From NCBI GenBank assembly GCA_000531095.1, contig HG799462.1, forward strand, positions 1,103,965 through 1,156,433: DNA of 52,469 nt, read 5' to 3'. The notes beneath the pieces are model-generated. The model was not told the origin of the DNA. It saw nothing but the letters and a program-made list of their open reading frames with translations, and did no database searches. The translations under genes were made by a program, and so were the position numbers. Source of the stretch: Gemmata massiliana. GTDB lineage: Bacteria > Planctomycetota > Planctomycetia > Gemmatales > Gemmataceae. Of this stretch, positions 24,748 to 33,342 are shown in pieces; within the stretch, counting starts at the first letter, position 1, and every line of letters starts with the position of its first letter.

Positions 24748-27378
24748 ATGTCCGATTGCCCCGATGACACCGATCTGGCCGGGTTCCTGAACGACTCGCT
24801 CGGGGCCGACCGGCTCGCGCTCGTGTCCGGGCACGTGGACGGGTGCTCGGACTGCCAGGGCCGGCTCGACCGACTGACCGAACAGGCGAGCGGGGCCGTG
24901 GCTCGGTACAAGGAATTATCTTCCGGGGTGCTCCCAGACGCGCGCTCGGGCGGGGTCGCTTCGACGCCAGAAGACGCCACGCTGATCGTGGGCGGGAAGC
25001 CGGCGGCCCCGGTGTTCGTCGGGCTGCCGCGGGTACCCGGGTTCGAGGTGCTCCGGGAAATCGGGCGCGGCGGGATGGGGATCGTGTACAAGGCCCGGCA
25101 CCGGCGCCTGAACCGGCTCGTCGCGCTCAAAATGATCCTGGCCGGCGCCTCGGCCGACTCGCGCGTCGTTCAGCGGTTCCTGTTCGAGGGCGAGGTGCTC
25201 GCCCGCGCCCAGCATCCGCAAGTCGTTCAGGTGTTCGAGGTGGACACCTACGACGGACCGAACCACGTCCCGGTTCCCTATCTCGCGATGGAACTGCTGG
25301 AGGGCGGGTCACTCAGCCGCAAGCTTCGCGCGACCAACGACGGCACGGCCCCGCGCCTCACCCCGCGCGAAGCGGCCGAACTCATTGAGGGGATCACGCG
25401 AGCCGTTCACGCCGCGCACCTCCAGGGCATCATCCACCGCGACCTCAAGCCGGGCAACATCCTCTTCGCGAGCGCGGACTTCGGCACCCCGAACCCGGAC
25501 CTGAAGCCGGGCAGCGGGGACAAAAAAACGGTCGCCGCGTCCGGGGCGTCGCGCACCACGCTGCGCACCCCGAACCTCGCGCTCCCTAAAGTCACGGACT
25601 TCGGGCTCGCGAAGTTCACCCAAGAGTCCGGCGCGGACCTGACGCAGACCGGACAGATCGTCGGCACCCCGCACTACATGGCGCCGGAACAGGCGGCCGG
25701 GGACCGGCGCATCGGCCCCGCGGTGGACGTGTACGCGCTGGGAGCGATCCTGTTCGAGTGCCTCGCCGGGCGGCCCCCGTTTATCGGCACCGAGCCACTG
25801 AGCGTGATGATGAAGGTGGTGAACGAGCTGCCGCCGGACGTGCGATCGTTCCGCCCGGAGGTGCCACGCGACCTCGCCGCGGTCACGATGAAGTGCCTGG
25901 CGAAAGACCCGGCCCGGCGCTACGTCAGTGCCGAGGCCCTCGCGGACGACCTGCGCCGGTTCCTCGACGACCGCCCCACCAAGGCGCGCCCGGTCACCAA
26001 CTTCGAGCGCCTCTGGCTCTCCATCAAGCGGAACCCGTCCGTCGCGGGGCTGCTGACCCTACTCGCGATCGTGCTGTGTACCGCGTTCGTCACGTTCGGT
26101 TCGATGTGGGCACGCGCGGAAGAAAAGGCCCGGCGGGAAGAGAGTCTGAAACAGTTAGCTGAGGGCTCGACCATTCGCGCCAAGGACGCGATGACGGAGA
26201 CTCAGAAGCGGGAAGCGCAACTCGTCTTCCGCCGGGCCGTGAACTGGTGCGAAGAGGGGCGCCTGGACGAGGGGTTGGAACTGTTCGTGCGGGCCGCGGA
26301 ACTGGCCGTGGAACTCGGCGACGAGAACCTGGAGCGCGTCGTCCGGATCAACCTCGCCGCCTGGGAGCGCGACCTCCCGCTCCCGCGGCGCCGGTTCCCG
26401 CACACCGAGCAACCGCGTCTGGCCGCGTTCCACCCCGACGGCAAGCACATCGTAACCGCCGGGCGGTCGCGCGAACTGTACCTCTGGGACATTACCTCGC
26501 GGAAACGGGTACGAACCTACAAACCCACACTCCAACTCAGGCGAACGGCCCTCGGCTTCGCGCCCAAGCTCCTCACGTACTGGACCGTGGCCATCAGCCC
26601 CGACGGGCGGACGATCGCGGCCGGCGGAACGGATGCGTCCCTTACACTGTGGGAAACGAATCTGGACCGCCAGACCGAGGAAGTGGCCCCGATCGGCACG
26701 TTCGACGCGGACGACGCGGACGTGCGCAAGATCCAGGGCAACGACCTGAGCCTGTGGACGATGGCATTTTCGACCGACCGGGTGCTCTGGACCAGCGACG
26801 CGGCGAACGGAGTGAGGCGCTGGGACATCACGAATCCGCGCGCGCCCGTGACCAAGCGGTTCATCCCTAAATCCGGAGCGAACGGGGCGACGCTGCAAAT
26901 CATGGTCGCGTCGCCCGATGGCCAGAAATTGTACACGGGGGACCGCGCCGGGTGGGTGCGCGGGTGGGACGGAACCACGGGTGCGGAACTGGGCCGGTGG
27001 CCCACCAAGGGGTGGATCACCGACATCGCCCTGTCCCCGGACGGTCGGCGCGTGGCCGTGACCGGCCCGAACGGGTTCGTGCGCGTTCTCGACCTCGGGA
27101 CCGGCAAAGAGGTTCTCGAACTCAGCCTCGCGGGGGCCTACGGCAACGGGGTCGCGTTCACGCAGAAGCAACCGTTCCTGGTCGCGTCCGACGGGGACGG
27201 GAACGTGCGGTTCTGGCACCGCGACACCGGCCAGCCGATCGGCATCCCGCTCCGGTTCCACGGCGAGGTCATGCGGATGCGGTTCCGCCCGGGCACGGAC
27301 GAGTTCGCGGTCCCCGCGGGTAATTCCGTTTACCTGTGTACCGCACCGGACCCGCCGTGCGACCTGATCTCCGCATAA
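24748..27378 (+). CDS. Zinc-finger Ser/Thr kinase with WD40 repeats, 5' part
   Basis: From ATG 24748 the protein starts with an HxxxCxxC motif (His 29, Cys 33, Cys 36) like zinc-binding anti-sigma domains. A protein kinase domain follows at about 98-370, with GRGGMGIVYKA, the lysine in VALK, HRDLKPGN, DFGLAK and GTPHYMAPEQA, all key residues intact. After a membrane helix (about 434-454, AGLLTLLAIVLCTAFVTFG) come WD40 repeats with LAAFHPDGKHIVT, ISPDGRTIAAGG and LSPDGRRVAVTG. The frame ends at TAA in a loxP-like sequence; the WD40 series continues in another frame to 28322. The sigma factor gene lies just upstream. Likely one protein of about 1180 residues originally. Confidence 0.88.
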   Translation: MSDCPDDTDLAGFLNDSLGADRLALVSGHVDGCSDCQGRLDRLTEQASGAVARYKELSSGVLPDARSGGVASTPEDATLIVGGKPAAPVFVGLPRVPGFEVLREIGRGGMGIVYKARHRRLNRLVALKMILAGASADSRVVQRFLFEGEVLARAQHPQVVQVFEVDTYDGPNHVPVPYLAMELLEGGSLSRKLRATNDGTAPRLTPREAAELIEGITRAVHAAHLQGIIHRDLKPGNILFASADFGTPNPDLKPGSGDKKTVAASGASRTTLRTPNLALPKVTDFGLAKFTQESGADLTQTGQIVGTPHYMAPEQAAGDRRIGPAVDVYALGAILFECLAGRPPFIGTEPLSVMMKVVNELPPDVRSFRPEVPRDLAAVTMKCLAKDPARRYVSAEALADDLRRFLDDRPTKARPVTNFERLWLSIKRNPSVAGLLTLLAIVLCTAFVTFGSMWARAEEKARREESLKQLAEGSTIRAKDAMTETQKREAQLVFRRAVNWCEEGRLDEGLELFVRAAELAVELGDENLERVVRINLAAWERDLPLPRRRFPHTEQPRLAAFHPDGKHIVTAGRSRELYLWDITSRKRVRTYKPTLQLRRTALGFAPKLLTYWTVAISPDGRTIAAGGTDASLTLWETNLDRQTEEVAPIGTFDADDADVRKIQGNDLSLWTMAFSTDRVLWTSDAANGVRRWDITNPRAPVTKRFIPKSGANGATLQIMVASPDGQKLYTGDRAGWVRGWDGTTGAELGRWPTKGWITDIALSPDGRRVAVTGPNGFVRVLDLGTGKEVLELSLAGAYGNGVAFTQKQPFLVASDGDGNVRFWHRDTGQPIGIPLRFHGEVMRMRFRPGTDEFAVPAGNSVYLCTAPDPPCDLISA

Positions 27379-28322
27379 CTTCGTATAGCATACATTGGCT
27401 GGACTTTTCACCCACCGGGGACCGGCTCGCGGTGGCCGACGACCGGACGTTCGACCTGTTCGACCCGCGCACCCGCAAGCGCGTTCCGATCGCGCTCGAC
27501 CTCTACAACGACGCGCTCACGGTCCGGTTCGATGCGAGTGCCGAGCGCGCGCGCGTCTTCCAGGGAACGCGCGACGGGCTCGACTGGTTCGCGGTCCCCA
27601 ACGGGAAGAAGGTCGAACCCGTCCCGTCGCTCGGTTTGGGCCGGGTCCACCGACTGGAGCCCCTGCGCGACGGCACGGCGCTCTTCGTCATGGGTTCGAC
27701 GCTCGTCGCGCGGTACGATGCGGCCACGCTCAAAGCGTCCAAGTCCCGGCCACCGACCCAAGCGCTCCCGGCGGGGGTGGAACTGAGCGCGATCGCCGCT
27801 CGGCCGGACGGCAGAGAAGTATTCGTCGCGTTCGGGGACAGTGCCGCCGTCCTGGAGGGCGACGCGCTGACGCCGCTCCGCGAGTGGGCCATCGGCGACG
27901 AGGTACTCGACGCCCGTTACACCCCGACCGGAGACAAGATCCTGCTCGCCATGCGCTCGAACGCGGCCGAACTGCGCGACGCACAAACCGGTGCCCGGGT
28001 GGGGCCGCAAATGCCACACGAGCGAGCGGTCACAGGGGTCGCGATCAGCCCGAACGGGGCGCTGCTGGTGACCGCCAGCCGCGACGGGACCGCCCGGTTC
28101 TGGGACGCGGCCACCAACTTGCCGCTCGGCACGCCGTTGCGCCACGCGGGACCGGTCACGCACGTCGCGTTCGCCCCCGACGGCGGACACATCGCCACCG
28201 GCACCGGGACCGGTCACGTGACGCTCTGGGACATTCCTCCCAAGCCGCGGAAGGGCACGCTGGAAGAACTGCGCGAGACGTTCGGCAAGAAAGAACACAG
28301 GGAAAAGGCGCCCGCGCAATGA
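27336..28322 (+). pseudogene. Kinase/WD40 gene, 3' part out of frame
   Basis: Native sequence begins at about 27397 (WLDFSPTGDRLAVADD) and continues with WD40 repeats including VAISPNGALLVTASRDGTARFWD and VAFAPDGGHIATGTGTGHVTLWD, with a charged tail. It has no kinase domain, signal peptide or believable start of its own; the open frame opens at a GTG inside the upstream gene. It is best read as the C-terminal half of the gene starting at 24748, displaced by the loxP-like insertion. If so, the break may be an assembly error and the gene is intact in the organism. Confidence 0.85.
27375..27396 (+). other. 22 bp identical to part of the loxP site
   Basis: The bases are ATAACTTCGTATA (one full 13-bp loxP arm), then GCATACAT (the full 8-bp spacer), then T, the first base of the second arm. 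A match of this length is not expected by chance. It interrupts the kinase/WD40 gene; removing 23 bases (these plus one flanking base) rejoins the frame as ...DLIS-(A or G)-LDFSPTGD, a normal WD40 strand. A leftover mate-pair library linker, several of which carry loxP, is the simplest origin. With only one arm it would not be a working site. Confidence 0.9.
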
Positions 28323-28422
28323 GGGTGCTCCGTCGTCGTTATGGGCGAACGAGCCGCGACCGCGAGGGCGCGGGAGACACGCGGTTCCCGAGATTCGTAC
28401 CTAACACACGGGGTGTCTCGGC

Positions 28423-29318
28423 CCGCTCCCTTGCCAGTAGTTTCAAGGGGTTGGATGTGCCGCATGGGAGTTCCTAAGTTCAAGGTTCTCAAGCACTTGA
28501 ACGGGAACCTCCCATGCGACGTGGTTATTCTACGATTACTCCGGCGGTGATCCATGCGTTGGCCCGGCGAACGTTGGCCCGGGCACTCGGTTGGCCCGAC
28601 TACAAGACGTCCATCACGGGCACCCAGTTGGTCGATCTGGTGCTGCTAATCGCGGGCACCACCCGCACCCTGTTCGCGGTGGTGACCCGGTACTTCCACT
28701 TCTCGCACGAGACCGCTCGGCAGGGGGTGTACGCGAACCTGGGCTCTCGGGACCAACTCACGGCCCGGCTGGTCGATGCCCTTCACCAGGTGGCGAGGCA
28801 CGTATATGTAGCAACGAAGTGATACGTGCGCCGTCGAGTACGATCGCCACGATGGACTGGGTTGACCGAGAAGACGCGCCGGTCCGTGTCCACCCGGGTG
28901 CTCGTGTGGCGCCGCCCGGGTGAATCGCACGCGCGGGTATATGCGTTCTCGGGTTGGGGTGATGCGGGGCCGTATCCGAGGCGAAGCGCGCATGGCTCGG
29001 GCGGCGCCGGTACCGGGAGCGGTTCGGGATCGAAACGAGTTACCGGCAGAAGAACCAGGCCCGCGGGTGGACCACCAGCACTAACCCCGAGTACCGGTTG
29101 TTACTGGAGGGTGTGGCGCTGGTGTTGCGCCAGGTGTGGGTGTGCTTGGCACTCCAAATCGCACGCGCCCAGAACCGGAATGCGTGGGTGCGCGAACTCC
29201 CGTTGGTCGAGATGCTCGACTGGCTCACACTACGGATCCGCTCGCGATACCCACGCACACGATGTATCACACTGACCCACAATACACTTACACACGCGGC
29301 AGCGCCTTGAAACTACTG
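28423..29318 (+). mobile_element. Decayed IS4-like element, copy 2
   Basis: The left end (28423-28448, CCGCTCCCTTGCCAGTAG then TTTCAAGG) matches copy 1 at 12110. The right end keeps only CCTTGAAACTACTG (29305-29318); the outer bases differ from copy 1. The element is about 450 bp shorter than copy 1 because of an internal deletion at about 28800. Same orientation as copy 1. Confidence 0.85.
28514..29310 (+). pseudogene. Broken IS4-like transposase, copy 2
   Basis: The first 95 codons (MRRGYSTITPAVIHALARRT...) are intact up to VDALHQVA, then a deletion removes the part with the first catalytic Asp. The remainder is in other frames: VYAFSGWGDAG, RYRERFGIETSYRQK-like sequence, GWTTSTNPEYRLLLEGVALV and RELPLVEMLDWLTLRIRSRYP. 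It retains 26 bp missing from copy 1, so the two copies decayed independently. Confidence 0.85.
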
Positions 29319-29361
29319 TTGCGGTCGCGGCTCGTCGTGAGCCAGAGACCGCGCGGAAGTC

Positions 29362-29465
29362 CGCCAGGGGTTGCGCTAGCGCTTCACCCCTGGCTACTCG
29401 CCTACATCCCTACCGGGCTTAAAAGTACGTTGTTGTTTGATCCGTGTGATCTGCGTTATCCGCGA
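29362..29465 (+). repeat. Dispersed non-coding repeat, copy 1
   Basis: It holds CGCCAGGGGTTG...CACCCCTGGCTAC (a hairpin), then CGGGCTTAAAA, then, after a variable stretch, GATCTGCGTTATCCGCGA. The same three blocks in the same order occur at 41950-42109. The surrounding 29319-29533 stretch contains no gene that I can see. Confidence 0.7.
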
Positions 29466-29533
29466 CTCTTCCTTCTGCTTCTCACCCGCTGGGCATCTCC
29501 GCTCTCTCGCGGGCGCGACTCGTCAAAGCCAAA

Positions 29534-29573
29534 AAACAGACGGGGCGAGCCTGATGGCTCGCCCCGTCTGTTT
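29534..29573 (-). terminator. Strong intrinsic terminator after sucD
   Basis: Perfect 18-bp arms (29534-29551 and 29556-29573; AAACAGACGGGGCGAGCC and its complement) with a 4-base loop. On the minus strand the stem is followed by TTTTTT. It lies 18 bp beyond the sucD stop codon. Confidence 0.93.
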
Positions 29574-29591
29574 CAATGCCTCTGCGTAGCG

Positions 29592-30506
29592 TTATTTCTT
29601 CTTCGCGATCGCCTTTTGTACGGCGCTGCCCAGATCGGCGGGCGTGGGGGCGACCTCGATGCCGGCCTTCTCCAGTGCCGCGATCTTGTCGGCCGCGCTG
29701 CCGCTGCCGCCGGAGATGATCGCGCCCGCGTGGCCCATGCGCCGGCCCGGGGGAGCCGTCTGGCCCGCGATGAACGCCGCCACCGGCTTCTTCACGTGCT
29801 TCGCCACGAACTCGGCCGCGGCCTCTTCCGCGGTCCCGCCGATCTCACCGATCATCAGGATCGCGGACGTTTGCGGGTCGTTCTCGAACATTTCCAGCAG
29901 TTCGATCTGGTTCGTACCGATCACCGGGTCGCCGCCGATCCCGACGCAGGTGCTCTGCGGCAGCCCCAGGGCGGTGAGCTGGAACACGGCCTCGTAGGTG
30001 AGCGTCCCGGACCGGCTGATGACGCCGATGCCCTTTTCGCCCGCGCCGCAGGGCTTGTGGATGTGCCCCGGCATGATGCCGATCTTGCACTGGCCCGGGG
30101 TAATCACGCCGGGGCAGTTCGGCCCGATCAGGCGCACGCCGGGCTTCGTCTGCAGGTAGCGCTTCGCGCGGGCCATGTCCAGAACGGGAATGCCTTCGGT
30201 AATGGCGACGATGAGCGTGATGCCCGCGTCCGCGGCCTCCATGATCGCGTCGGCCGCGCCGCCGGGCGGGACGAAGATCATGCTCGCGGTCGCGCCGGTC
30301 GCCTTCACCGCCTCGGCCACGGTGTTGAACACCGGGAGCGATTTTCCCGACTTCTCGCCCTTCCACGTCGTGCCGCCCTTCTTGGGCGTGACCCCGCCGA
30401 CGAACTGCGACCCGTACAGCAGGCACTGGTCGGTGTGGAAGCTCCCGGCCGAGCCGGTGATGCCCTGGCAGATGACGCGGGTGGACTTGTCGACGAGGAT
30501 GCTCAT
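29592..30506 (-). CDS. sucD: Succinate-CoA ligase, alpha subunit
   Basis: This 304-residue subunit binds CoA and carries the phosphohistidine of the reaction succinyl-CoA + ADP (or GDP) + phosphate to succinate + CoA + NTP, in the citric acid cycle. Visible are the N-terminal Rossmann CoA-binding part with [69 protein letters not shown]-type sequence, and the active-site region [16 protein letters not shown] with the catalytic His in GHAGA. The start overlaps the stop of the small membrane gene (ATGA). It is separated from sucC by two extra genes. A strong terminator follows. Confidence 0.97.
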   Translation of the reverse strand: MSILVDKSTRVICQGITGSAGSFHTDQCLLYGSQFVGGVTPKKGGTTWKGEKSGKSLPVFNTVAEAVKATGATASMIFVPPGGAADAIMEAADAGITLIVAITEGIPVLDMARAKRYLQTKPGVRLIGPNCPGVITPGQCKIGIMPGHIHKPCGAGEKGIGVISRSGTLTYEAVFQLTALGLPQSTCVGIGGDPVIGTNQIELLEMFENDPQTSAILMIGEIGGTAEEAAAEFVAKHVKKPVAAFIAGQTAPPGRRMGHAGAIISGGSGSAADKIAALEKAGIEVAPTPADLGSAVQKAIAKKK

Positions 30507-30820
30507 AGCAAGGGTCCGGATTTTTGTTGCGCGCGGATCAGGTCCGCCAAGTGCGCGGTGAGTCGGTTATTCGATTGATACAAGTGACTGCGGTGTCCGG
30601 CGAGCGCGAGGTAACCGCCGAGTGTGACGAGCAGCACCGGGCCGAGCCACGCCCACGGCGGGACTTCGACCTCGGGGCGATAGGCAAGTTTCACCCCGCC
30701 GAACAGCCCCGCGGCGACCACGAACAGGCCGAACACGATTTCCAATTTCGCCCAAAGCGGGTTGAGGCGCTTCAGGCCGAGGTCGCGGTGCAGGCGATCG
30801 AGTGAGTCGTCGGGCGCCAT
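30503..30820 (-). CDS. Small two-helix membrane protein
   Basis: A 105-residue protein with two clear membrane helices, about 29-45 ([16 protein letters not shown]) and 57-74 ([17 protein letters not shown]), and a charged C terminus. The N-terminal 25 residues ([20 protein letters not shown]) look like a cytoplasmic amphipathic stretch. Function is not recognised. The start follows GGGGAACGA; the stop overlaps the sucD start by ATGA, so translation of sucD is probably coupled to it. Its place inside the sucC-sucD transcript is unusual. Confidence 0.75.
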   Translation of the reverse strand: MAPDDSLDRLHRDLGLKRLNPLWAKLEIVFGLFVVAAGLFGGVKLAYRPEVEVPPWAWLGPVLLVTLGGYLALAGHRSHLYQSNNRLTAHLADLIRAQQKSGPLL

Positions 30821-30907
30821 TCGTTCCCCGAAAGCACTGACCGGGTGAACAACACCGTAGTGCGGTACCCGCAGCGGAATCGGCTCCCGCTACGGGAAGA
30901 GTGCGGA

Positions 30908-31891
30908 TTACTTTCGCGCTTCGGACACTTCGCTCACGAGCCACTCGCCCGGGGTCGTCCCCTTCACGAGCTTCACGACGATCGTCTTCTTCCCGGAGGG
31001 CTTGGTGAGTTCCGCGCTGAACGTCAGGTCGGCGATCTTCGAGACGCTGAATTCTTTGGTTCCGCCGCCGAACTCGGTGGCTTTGACCGTCAGTTTGCCG
31101 GTACTGTAGTCGTACCCCTGTTTGGTATCTCCCTCGAACGGGGAGGCCCATGAGGTCCGGAGCGCGGGGACCATCGCGTGCGCGAGGGCCGGGGCGCGGT
31201 TCTTCGGCTCCATCCCGTTCGAGTCGGCCAGGAGCTCGACGAACGACGTCGCGGCGAATTCCTGGAGCGCGGCGTCCGCGGGGCCGACCGCGATGCGCCC
31301 CTTGAACTCCGCCGACGTGATGGCGAGCGCGTCCACCTTCCACGCGCCGGCGTCCTTAATCAGCCGCAGCGAGTACCCGCCACCGGTAGGCGGCAGTTGG
31401 CGCCCGTTGACCTGCCCGCGCCAGATCACCACGTCTCCGGCCTGCTGCCGGTCCAGGGCCAGCGAGAAGGCGTATCCTTCGCCGATGTACTTGAGCCACC
31501 GGGCCGCGGCGTCGGGGCTCACACCGTTCTTGATGTCGTCCGGCAGTTCGAGCGGCTTGCCCACGTCCTTGAGGAGCGCCGGCGAGAGCGCGTCCGCTTT
31601 CGCGGTCCCCTGGCCCAAGTCCTTCAAGAACGTGTCCGCCACCTTTTCGGCTGCCGGCTCGACCGGGCCGAGCATATTCTGCGGCCCGGCGCTGGGTGTA
31701 GAGCCTTTTTTGGGGTCCGCGTCGGAACCCTTCTTCGGGTCCGCGTCCGGCCCCTTCTTGGGGTCTTCTTTCTTGTCTTCCTTCTTCTCAGCTTGGGGCG
31801 TGGACCCGCCGCACCCGGGCAGCGCGGCCAGCCCCAACAGCACCGCGAGGAGCGCGGCCGCCGCGCGACGCGGCGTCAGGGGGACAATCAT
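30908..31891 (-). CDS. Lipoprotein of unknown function with Lys/Asp repeats
   Basis: A 327-residue protein with a lipoprotein signal sequence (ALLAVLLGLAALPGCGG, the Cys near residue 26). A tandem low-complexity segment follows: EKKEDKKEDPKKG, then two or three copies of DADPKKGS. The rest is a globular domain with WRGQVNGRQLPPTGGGYSLRL and a lone domain with EWLVSEVSEARK at the end; I do not recognise the family. The ATG at 31891 is preferred as the signal sequence begins there; the longer frame to 32326 runs antisense-like through sucC. It lies 32 bp downstream of sucC, so it is probably cotranscribed. Confidence 0.8.
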   Translation of the reverse strand: MIVPLTPRRAAAALLAVLLGLAALPGCGGSTPQAEKKEDKKEDPKKGPDADPKKGSDADPKKGSTPSAGPQNMLGPVEPAAEKVADTFLKDLGQGTAKADALSPALLKDVGKPLELPDDIKNGVSPDAAARWLKYIGEGYAFSLALDRQQAGDVVIWRGQVNGRQLPPTGGGYSLRLIKDAGAWKVDALAITSAEFKGRIAVGPADAALQEFAATSFVELLADSNGMEPKNRAPALAHAMVPALRTSWASPFEGDTKQGYDYSTGKLTVKATEFGGGTKEFSVSKIADLTFSAELTKPSGKKTIVVKLVKGTTPGEWLVSEVSEARK

Positions 31892-31923
31892 CTTCGGGTT
31901 CCTCTCCGGAAGAAGCGGGTAAG

Positions 31924-33135
31924 TCACTTGCTCAGCTCGACGATCAGCTTCGCGGCGCCCGTCAGGTCGGCGGCGGTCTTCAGAGTGGGGAGGTCGGCGG
32001 CCGCGGCCGCGAGAATCGCCCGCGCCTTTTCGACCTCGTTGCCCTCGAGCCGCACGACGACCGGCACCTTGAACCCGACCTCCTTGCCGGCCTTCACGAG
32101 CGCGTCGGCGATGGTCGCGCAGCTCGCGATCCCGCCGAACACGTTCACCAGAATGCCCTTCACCTTCGGATCGGAGAGGATGATGCGGAACGCCTCGACC
32201 GCCCCGGCCGCGGTCACGCTCCCGCCCACGTCCAGGAAGTTCGCCGGGCCGACGCCGTGGGCCTTCCCGTGGTAGTTGATGATGTCCATCGTGGCCATCG
32301 CCAGGCCCGCGCCGTTCACCAGGCACGCGATGGTCCCGTCCAACTGAATGAAGTTCAGGTTCGCCTTGCCCGCCCGCAGCTCGGCCGGGTTCTCCTCGCT
32401 CTCGTCCCGCAGGGCGGCGACGTCCTTGTGGCGGAACAGCGCGTTGTCATCGAAATCGAACTTCGCGTCGAGCACCACGACGTCGCCGGACTTCGTGACC
32501 GCGAGCGGGTTCACCTCGGCGAGGGTCGCGTCCTTCTCCAGGTAGACCTTCGAGAGCGCGAGCATGATCTTCTCGGCCTTAGCGACCTGGTCGCCGGTGA
32601 AGCCGAGTTCGTAGGCGAGGCGCCGGGCCTGGAACGGGAGCAGCCCGGTTTCCGGGCTGAACGGCACCTTGATGATCTTCTCGGGCGTGTCGTGCGCGAC
32701 CTTCTCGATGTCCATACCGCCGGCCGCGGACGCCATGAGCACCGGCAACCCGATCCCGCGGTCGAACACGACGGCAACGTAGAACTCCTTGTCCGGTTCC
32801 GCGTCGGCCTGGACGATCAGCGTGCGGATCGGTTGCCCCTGCGGGCCGGTCTGGAGCGTCTTCAGCGGGTGCTTCAGCATCGTCTCGGCGATCGTCCGCG
32901 CCTTTTCTTTGCTGTTACAGAATTTGACCCCGCCGAGCTTGTCGGCGAACCCGACGAGCTGCCCGGCCCCGCGCCCGCCGGCGTGGATCTGGGCCTTCAC
33001 CATGACCCCGCCGCCGTTGCTGAGCTGGTCGAACGCGGCGGCGGCCTCGTCGGGCGTCTTGCAGACGATGTGCTTGGGCACGTTCGCGCCCGCGGCGGCG
33101 AGCAGTTCTTTGGCTTGGTACTCGTGAACCTTCAT
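31924..33135 (-). CDS. sucC: Succinate-CoA ligase, beta subunit
   Basis: A 403-residue subunit with an N-terminal ATP-grasp domain and a C-terminal CoA-ligase domain. Typical are MKVHEYQAKELLAAAG at the start, VMVKAQIHAGGRGAGQLVG, EFYVAVVFDRGIGLPVLMAS, EVNPLAVTKSGDVVVLDAKF (metal-binding Glu/Asp), LDGTIACLVNGAGLAMATMD and ILVNVFGGIASCATIADALV. It pairs with SucD to form the citric-acid-cycle enzyme. GGAG stands 8 bases before the ATG. It is the first gene of the sucC, lipoprotein, membrane protein, sucD run. Confidence 0.97.
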   Translation of the reverse strand: MKVHEYQAKELLAAAGANVPKHIVCKTPDEAAAAFDQLSNGGGVMVKAQIHAGGRGAGQLVGFADKLGGVKFCNSKEKARTIAETMLKHPLKTLQTGPQGQPIRTLIVQADAEPDKEFYVAVVFDRGIGLPVLMASAAGGMDIEKVAHDTPEKIIKVPFSPETGLLPFQARRLAYELGFTGDQVAKAEKIMLALSKVYLEKDATLAEVNPLAVTKSGDVVVLDAKFDFDDNALFRHKDVAALRDESEENPAELRAGKANLNFIQLDGTIACLVNGAGLAMATMDIINYHGKAHGVGPANFLDVGGSVTAAGAVEAFRIILSDPKVKGILVNVFGGIASCATIADALVKAGKEVGFKVPVVVRLEGNEVEKARAILAAAAADLPTLKTAADLTGAAKLIVELSK

Positions 33136-33342
33136 CGTGCGGCTCCGGCTGTGAACGAGGGAGTTGTGCCGTTATAGCGGTAGTTGTTGATCGCTGAAAG
33201 AGGGACGAGCATAATGCTACCAACCCGCGTTGGCACACGCGCGCCCGCGGGGCGTTTCCTCGTGCAACGCAGTGCGACGGTCGATCCGCTTCTCCCCGTG
33301 GTCGCCCTTTGCGAACGCCGCCCCCCGGGTACACCAGACCTC

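Noticed and set aside
27375-27396. A working Cre/loxP recombination site
   Set aside because: Only one arm, the spacer and one base are present; a functional site needs both 13-bp arms, and no Cre-like recombinase gene is in the window.
31178-32275. A 365-codon plus-strand frame opposite the lipoprotein and sucC
   Set aside because: It crosses two clear minus-strand genes and has no domain or start signal.
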